From Armatimonadetes bacterium RBG_19FT_COMBO_69_19 (GTDB lineage Bacteria > Sysuimicrobiota > Sysuimicrobiia > Sysuimicrobiales > Kaftiobacteriaceae), in assembly GCA_001768125.1 (NCBI GenBank), contig MENB01000081.1:1370-11612 (forward strand): a DNA stretch of 10,243 bases, in the 5' to 3' direction. How positions within the stretch are numbered: position 1 is the stretch's first letter; each line of letters opens with the position of its first letter. Position numbers and translations under genes: made by a program. Below the pieces are notes generated by a model, which did no database searches, had not been told where the DNA came from, and saw only the letters and a program-made list of their open reading frames with translations. This document shows, piece after piece, positions 6,575 to 10,243 of this stretch.

Positions 6575-7399
6575 ATGCGGCGGCAGCGCAAGACGGTCGA
6601 CCTGCTCGTGGAAATCGCGACGGGAGCCATTGTGCTCGTCTTTCTGTTTCCGGTGTTGTATCTCATCCTCACCTCGCTGAAGACTCAGGTCGATGCCTTC
6701 CAGTATCCGCCCGTGTGGGTCTTCCGCCCGACATTCAGCAACTACCGGGAAGTGTTCGACCTCTACCCGTTCGGCCGCTTCCTGGTGAACAGCCTGATCG
6801 TGGCCAGCGCGAGCACGGTGGCCGCCGTTGCGCTCGGTGCGATGGCGGCCTATGCGCTCGCCAGGTTCTCGTTCCGCCGCAGCAAGGACGTCGCGTTCTG
6901 GATTCTCTCCATCCGCATGACCCCGCCGGTGGCCGCCATCATTCCCATCTTCATCCTGATGCGGATGCTGGGCTTGCTCGACAGCTGGGCCAGCCTCGTG
7001 ATCGCGTACTCGACGATGAACCTGCCCTTCGCCACGTGGCTGCTGCGGGGGTTCTTCAGCGAGATTCCCCGCGAACTGGACGAGAGCGCGCTGGTGGATG
7101 GCTGTTCCTGGTTCTCGGCGTTTCGGCGCATCGCGCTGCCCCTCGCGGCGCCGGGGTTGGTGGTGACGGCGATTTTCGTCTTCATCTTCTCCTGGAACGA
7201 GTTTCTCTTCGCGCTCATCCTCACCGCGACCAAGGCGCAGACCCTCCCAGTGGCGGTGACGGGGTTCATCCGGGAGACCGGCATCATGTGGGGGCACATG
7301 GCGGCGGCGGGGGTGATCATCATGACACCGATGGTGATGTTCTCGCTGGCGGTCCAGCGCTACATGGTGCGGGGGCTGACGATGGGCGCGATCAAGTAA
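6575..7399 (+). CDS. ABC sugar transporter permease, MalG/UgpE-like
   Basis: This 274-aa protein is the second permease of the importer and should form a heterodimer with the product of the preceding gene. The first transmembrane segment (about 12-34, GAIVLVFLFPVLYLILTSLK) is followed by a family-typical extracytoplasmic stretch with NYREVF. Further segments lie at about 70-95, 107-130, 138-158, 191-216 and 241-262. The EAA loop is IPRELDESALVDGCS (164-178) with LP at 189-190; the usual EAA reads ESA here, a tolerated change. The C-terminus QRYMVRGLTMGAIK is typical of MalG-like permeases. The ATG is 3 nt after the upstream stop codon, so translation is probably coupled. No nucleotide-binding subunit follows, so the importer must use an ATPase encoded outside this window, perhaps a shared MsmX/UgpC-type protein. 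Confidence 0.95.
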   Translation: MRRQRKTVDLLVEIATGAIVLVFLFPVLYLILTSLKTQVDAFQYPPVWVFRPTFSNYREVFDLYPFGRFLVNSLIVASASTVAAVALGAMAAYALARFSFRRSKDVAFWILSIRMTPPVAAIIPIFILMRMLGLLDSWASLVIAYSTMNLPFATWLLRGFFSEIPRELDESALVDGCSWFSAFRRIALPLAAPGLVVTAIFVFIFSWNEFLFALILTATKAQTLPVAVTGFIRETGIMWGHMAAAGVIIMTPMVMFSLAVQRYMVRGLTMGAIK

Positions 7400-7412
7400 G
7401 GAGGAGGGCGTG

Positions 7413-8270
7413 ATGCACTACGCGGTGAGCAACTGGATCTATGGGGCAGAGCCGCTGGCAGGCACCTGCGCCCGTCTGGCGGGGTTGGGATTCGACGGCA
7501 TCGAGTTGCGGGGAGAGCCGACCGTGTACGATCGGCCGCACCTGCGCCTCCTGCTGGATGAGTACCGTCTGGCCGTCACTAGTATCTGCGGGATGTATCC
7601 TGGTCCGGACGCCCGGCGAGACCTTTCCCATCCTCGTCCCGCAGAACGCCAGGCCGCGATCGACTACGTCCGATCGTGCATCGATCTTGCCCACGACGTG
7701 GGGGCCGGGGTCGTCATTGTGACCCCGAATCCGGTGGGGAAGACGCAGCCGCTCGCCGCGCCCTCTGATGAGTGGGCGTGGGCGCTGGAAGCGGTTCGGC
7801 GTGCCGCCGAGGCCACCGAGGGGAGCGGTGTTCGCCTGGCGATCGAGCCCATCAATCGGTACGAGACGTACCTGATCAACTCGCTGGCACAAGGGTTGGC
7901 ATTCGTGCGCGCGGTTGGCCATCCACAGGTGGCGGTGATGCTTGACACGTTTCACGCGAACATCGAGGACCCTGACATCGCTGACGCCGCTCGAGCCGCG
8001 GGCCCGCAACTCGCCCACGTGCACGTGGCGGACAGCAATCGGCAGGGGGTTGGCCGCGGCCACATCGATTTCCGCCGCCTCCTCCACGCGCTCGTCGAGA
8101 TCGGCTACGAAGGTGCACTGGCCCTGGAACCGCTTCCGCCACTGGCCAACCCTTATGACGCGATGGCCGGGCAGGGCGGCGGGCCGGTTGCAGAGCAGTT
8201 CGCGCAGGAGAGCCTGGCCCTGCTGCGGTTGTATGAGCAGACGGCGCGCCCGGCCCGGGGGAGCCTGTAG
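7413..8270 (+). CDS. Sugar isomerase/epimerase, TIM barrel, D-tagatose 3-epimerase-like
   Basis: This 285-aa protein is a xylose isomerase-like TIM-barrel enzyme (AP_endonuc_2 family), closest by motif to ketose 3-epimerases such as D-tagatose/D-psicose 3-epimerase. Those enzymes invert C3 of a ketose through a metal-bound enediolate. The four expected metal ligands are visible (ATG numbering): Glu145 in AIEPINRYET, Asp178 in MLDTFHANIED, His204 in AHVHVADSNR and Glu239 in LALEPLPP. The substrate-contact stretch SNRQGVGRGHIDF (208-220) is also family-like. The length is normal. Start: ATG 7413 has GGAGG (7400-7404) 8 nt upstream; the immediately preceding in-frame GTG (7410) would add one Met and cannot be excluded. 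The end overlaps the kinase start by 1 nt. The family also includes hydroxypyruvate isomerase and inosose enzymes, so the reaction is inferred from motifs and context. Confidence 0.88.
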   Translation: MHYAVSNWIYGAEPLAGTCARLAGLGFDGIELRGEPTVYDRPHLRLLLDEYRLAVTSICGMYPGPDARRDLSHPRPAERQAAIDYVRSCIDLAHDVGAGVVIVTPNPVGKTQPLAAPSDEWAWALEAVRRAAEATEGSGVRLAIEPINRYETYLINSLAQGLAFVRAVGHPQVAVMLDTFHANIEDPDIADAARAAGPQLAHVHVADSNRQGVGRGHIDFRRLLHALVEIGYEGALALEPLPPLANPYDAMAGQGGGPVAEQFAQESLALLRLYEQTARPARGSL

Positions 8271-9241
8271 TGCCCGAGGTCCTGATCGCCGGGGAGGCGC
8301 TGGTGGAAATCATGCGGCCCGAGGTGGGACAGCCGCTGGATGAGCCGGGGCCGTTCGAGGGGCCCTTCCCGAGCGGCGCGCCCGCAATCTGTGCCGACGC
8401 GGTTGGGCGGATGGGGCGATTCGCCGGGTTCATCAGTGCCGTAGGTGCGGACGACTTCGGCCGGTGCATCGTCCGCCGTCTGGCCGCCTCCGGCGTGGAT
8501 CTCACGTACGTGCGAGCCGTCCCGCAGACGACGGCGATGGCGTTCATCACGTACCGTGCGGACGGTTCCCGGCAGTTCCTGTTCCACCTCCGCGGGAGCG
8601 CTGCGGAGGCTCTGGACCCTGATGCGGTCGACGCCCGCTACCTGCAGGGTGTCGCGTACCTGCACCTCTCCGGCTCCACGCTGGCGATTTCTGCGGGGGT
8701 GCGGGCAGCCTGTCTCCGCCTGGTGGACCGTGTACGTGCGCTCGGTGGCCGCCTGAGCTTCGATCCCAACTTCCGTCCTGAACTGCTCCCGATCGAGGTC
8801 GCGTGCGCCGCCTTCACCCCCTTCGTGGAGCGGGCGGCGATCCTGTTTCCCAGCGGACAGGAGGCCTGCTGGATGACCGGCGCCTCGTCCCCGGAGGTCG
8901 GCTGCCGGATGCTGCTGGAGCGCGGTCCGGCGATTGTCGCGCTCAAGCGGGGAGCGCAGGGGGCAACCGCGTTCACGCCCGCGGGCATGGTGCACGTGCC
9001 TGGAGAGCTGGTGGATGAGGTCGATCCGACCGGAGCCGGGGACTGTTTCGCGGCGGCGATGCTCGTGGCGTTGCTGGAGGGGGCGGACACGGAGCAGGCA
9101 TTGACCATGGCGAACGCGGCAGGCGCCCTGGCGGTCACGCGGCGTGGGCCCATGGAGGGTACGCCCACACGCCAGACGCTCCGGGAATTTCTGGCCCGCG
9201 GAAGTGTCCGGACACTGCAGTCGAGGAGGAGAGGCTCATGA
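8270..9241 (+). CDS. PfkB-family carbohydrate kinase (ketose or 2-keto-3-deoxygluconate kinase-like)
   Basis: This 323-aa protein is a ribokinase-fold sugar kinase that would transfer phosphate from ATP to a sugar hydroxyl. The C-terminal PfkB signature DPTGAGDCF (252-260) holds the catalytic base Asp258 and the anion hole. VALKRGAQGATAF (223-235) is the usual strand-turn before the nucleotide site. SFDPNFRPELL (163-173) is typical of 2-keto-3-deoxygluconate kinase and fructokinase-like members. The N-terminal signature reads PSGAPAICADAVGRMG (34-49), so the common GG...N pattern is modified to SG...I; this seems to be a subfamily trait rather than damage. The GTG start overlaps the epimerase stop codon (taGTG), implying coupled translation, and the stop overlaps the next ATG by 4 nt (ATGA). 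In context it should phosphorylate the product of the epimerase or SDR. No aldolase for the resulting phosphate is in the window. Confidence 0.92.
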   Translation: MPEVLIAGEALVEIMRPEVGQPLDEPGPFEGPFPSGAPAICADAVGRMGRFAGFISAVGADDFGRCIVRRLAASGVDLTYVRAVPQTTAMAFITYRADGSRQFLFHLRGSAAEALDPDAVDARYLQGVAYLHLSGSTLAISAGVRAACLRLVDRVRALGGRLSFDPNFRPELLPIEVACAAFTPFVERAAILFPSGQEACWMTGASSPEVGCRMLLERGPAIVALKRGAQGATAFTPAGMVHVPGELVDEVDPTGAGDCFAAAMLVALLEGADTEQALTMANAAGALAVTRRGPMEGTPTRQTLREFLARGSVRTLQSRRRGS

Positions 9242-9987
9242 GGCTCAAGGGCAAGGTGGCCATCATCACCGGAGGCGCGTCCGGCATCGGGCGGTCCACC
9301 GCCGAGCTACTTGCCGATGAAGGCGCGCGTGTGGTGGTCGCGGATGTGGACGACGTGCAGGGGCAGGCAGTCGTGGACGCCCTGCGCCGGCGAGAGGTCG
9401 AGGCGGAGTTTGTGCACACCGACGTCCGCCGCACCGCCGATGCCGAGCGCCTGGTGGCCCGGACGGTTGAGCGATTCGGCCGTGTGGACGTGCTGGTGAA
9501 CAACGCCGGCGTGAACATCCTGGGTGACGTCGTCGAGGCGACGGAGGATCAGTACGATCTGATGATGGACACGAACGTCCGCGGCACGTTCCTCTGCACG
9601 AAGCACGCCGTCCCCGTGATGCGCCGACAGGGTGGGGGGACCATCGTCAACGTCGCCTCGGTCGCGGCGGTGGTCGGAGCCCACCGCAACGTCGTGTACG
9701 ATGCGAGCAAGGGCGCCGTGCTGAACATGACCCGTGCCCTGGCCGTGGACCACGCCGCGGACGGCATCCGCGTGAACTGCATCTGCCCGGGCCTGGTCGA
9801 CACACCCATGACGCAGCGCTGGCTGGCCGGGCAGGCCCATCCGGACGAGATCCGCCGGTACGGACTGCTGCAGCGGCCGGCCCGGCCGGAGGAGATTGCG
9901 CAGGGCATCCTGTTTCTGGCCAGCGACATGTCGTCCTACATGACCGGTGGCTACCTGGCTGTGGACGGCGGATTCCTCGCGGTGTAG
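9238..9987 (+). CDS. Short-chain dehydrogenase/reductase (SDR), classical, probably NAD-dependent
   Basis: This 249-aa classical SDR contains all key elements. The nucleotide-binding motif TGGASGIG is at 11-18. Asp36 at the end of the second strand (VVVADVDD) favours NAD over NADP. NNAG is at 88-91. The catalytic tetrad is Asn113, Ser141, Tyr154 and Lys158 (YDASK). PG (184-185) and a C-terminal GGYLAVDGGF are usual for the family. The length is standard. The ATG has GGAGGA (9225-9230) 7 nt upstream and overlaps the kinase stop by 4 nt. Within this operon it is likely a polyol or sugar dehydrogenase that interconverts an alcohol and a ketose, feeding the epimerase and kinase. SDR sequences do not reveal substrate, and 3-oxoacyl reductase-like roles cannot be ruled out by sequence alone; context makes them unlikely. 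Confidence 0.94.
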   Translation: MRLKGKVAIITGGASGIGRSTAELLADEGARVVVADVDDVQGQAVVDALRRREVEAEFVHTDVRRTADAERLVARTVERFGRVDVLVNNAGVNILGDVVEATEDQYDLMMDTNVRGTFLCTKHAVPVMRRQGGGTIVNVASVAAVVGAHRNVVYDASKGAVLNMTRALAVDHAADGIRVNCICPGLVDTPMTQRWLAGQAHPDEIRRYGLLQRPARPEEIAQGILFLASDMSSYMTGGYLAVDGGFLAV

Positions 9988-9999
9988 CGTGGTCACGCT
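9986..9999. other. Inverted repeat at the SDR stop, upstream of the GntR gene
   Basis: AGCGTG (9986-9991) and CACGCT (9994-9999) are perfect inverted arms around a 2-bp centre, overlapping the last bases of the SDR stop codon and lying 27-40 bp before the GntR start. The centre is too short for an RNA hairpin loop unless the inner pair opens, so a protein-binding site is the better reading. It is unrelated in sequence to the palindrome at 4046-4067. It may be chance. Confidence 0.25.
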
Positions 10000-10026
10000 C
10001 AAACAGACGGTTCGGGGCATCGACCG

Positions 10027-10243
10027 GTGACGCACCCCCGGCGTGCCATGCGGCCGCCGTGGCGCGGGCCCGCGCCGCGCATCGATCGCGACCTCCCAGT
10101 TGCGGTCCACTACCAGCTGCGCGAGCTGCTGCGGGATGGCATCGTCAAGGGACTGTACGCCCCCGACTGCCGGCTCCCGTCAGAGCATGAGCTCTGTCAA
10201 ACGTACCAGGTCAGCCGCACGACGGTGCGCCAGGCTGTGGCGG
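10027..10243 (+). CDS. GntR-family transcriptional regulator, N-terminal part (cut by window end)
   Basis: The frame stays open to the window edge and encodes a classical GntR winged-helix DNA-binding domain. From about 10090 it reads DLPVAVHYQLRELLRDGIV, then LPSEHELCQTYQVSRTTVRQ, matching the LPSExxLxxxxxVSRxTVRxA pattern of the recognition helix region. The effector domain is beyond the window, so the subfamily (HutC, FadR or other) cannot be assigned. Start choice is uncertain: GTG 10027 has only a weak GGGG upstream (10014-10017), while in-frame ATG 10048 lacks a ribosome site but gives a typical short N-terminus. It is co-directional with the sugar operon and 39 nt after the SDR, so it is the likely local regulator, probably responding to the imported sugar or its phosphate. 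Confidence 0.88.
   Translation, partial: MTHPRRAMRPPWRGPAPRIDRDLPVAVHYQLRELLRDGIVKGLYAPDCRLPSEHELCQTYQVSRTTVRQAVA

Noticed and set aside
5567..7297. A 576-codon open frame on the minus strand across both permease genes
   Set aside because: The translation is rich in His, Arg, Glu, Asp, Gln and Pro with no domain, and the opposite strand carries two clear membrane permeases; it is an antisense shadow of GC-rich codons.
5713..7413. A 566-codon plus-strand open frame overlapping the permeases in another frame
   Set aside because: Low-complexity Ala/Gly/Arg/His composition; the transmembrane and EAA signatures are in the other frames.
8153..8995. A 280-codon minus-strand frame over the epimerase/kinase junction
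   Set aside because: No ribosome site or recognisable motif, and it spans two well-supported genes.
1..10243. CRISPR array, insertion sequence or phage/defence island
   Set aside because: No regularly spaced repeats, transposase, integrase or restriction/defence gene found; the tRNA has no adjacent integrase or duplicated 3' end within the window.

Overview
The window is GC-rich bacterial DNA with densely packed genes and only one long non-coding gap. It carries a tRNA with an encoded CCA end, a twin-arginine (Tat) secreted ABC-transporter binding protein, and a cyclase/STAND/TPR signalling protein of a type common in Actinobacteria, Chloroflexi and related uncultured soil or subsurface lineages. 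Nothing here fixes the phylum. There is no phage gene, insertion sequence or CRISPR array.

Left part (1-3619). A tRNA with anticodon CAT sits just behind a perfect extended -10 promoter. Its acceptor stem favours the lysidine-modified isoleucine tRNA (Ile2) over elongator Met. Facing it on the minus strand are two signalling genes. The first transcribed encodes a stand-alone cyclic-nucleotide-binding (CNB) protein of 146 aa (3619-3179). The second, 252 bp further on, encodes a 913-aa protein with a class III nucleotide-cyclase domain, a STAND/NB-ARC ATPase and TPR-like repeats (2926-185). The cyclase domain keeps its two metal-binding aspartates but lacks the canonical Lys and Asn, while the CNB protein has a complete-looking phosphate-binding cassette. 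Their adjacency suggests linked signalling; that is inference.

Middle (3620-4173). A 554-bp non-coding region separates the divergent units. It holds a good sigma-70-type promoter facing right (TTGTTT-17-TACACT with an extended -10 TG). Downstream of it is a leader of about 170 nt with several inverted repeats, including a perfect 8-6-8 operator-like palindrome at 4046-4067.

Right part (4174-10243). One co-directional run looks like a carbohydrate uptake and catabolism operon: a Tat-exported solute-binding protein, two MalF/MalG-type permeases, a D-tagatose 3-epimerase-like TIM-barrel isomerase, a PfkB-family sugar kinase, an SDR dehydrogenase, and the start of a GntR-family regulator cut by the window end. 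From the first permease to the SDR the genes are separated by 3 nt, about 13 nt, then 1-nt and 4-nt overlaps, so they are very likely cotranscribed and translationally coupled. No ATPase subunit is present. A plausible scheme is import of a ketose, polyol or rare sugar, oxidation by the SDR where needed, C3 epimerisation, then phosphorylation by the kinase. The actual substrate is unknown. Between the binding-protein and first permease genes lies a perfect 13-bp GC-rich stem-loop whose 6-nt loop contains the permease's apparent ATG. This is the most striking non-coding feature of the window.
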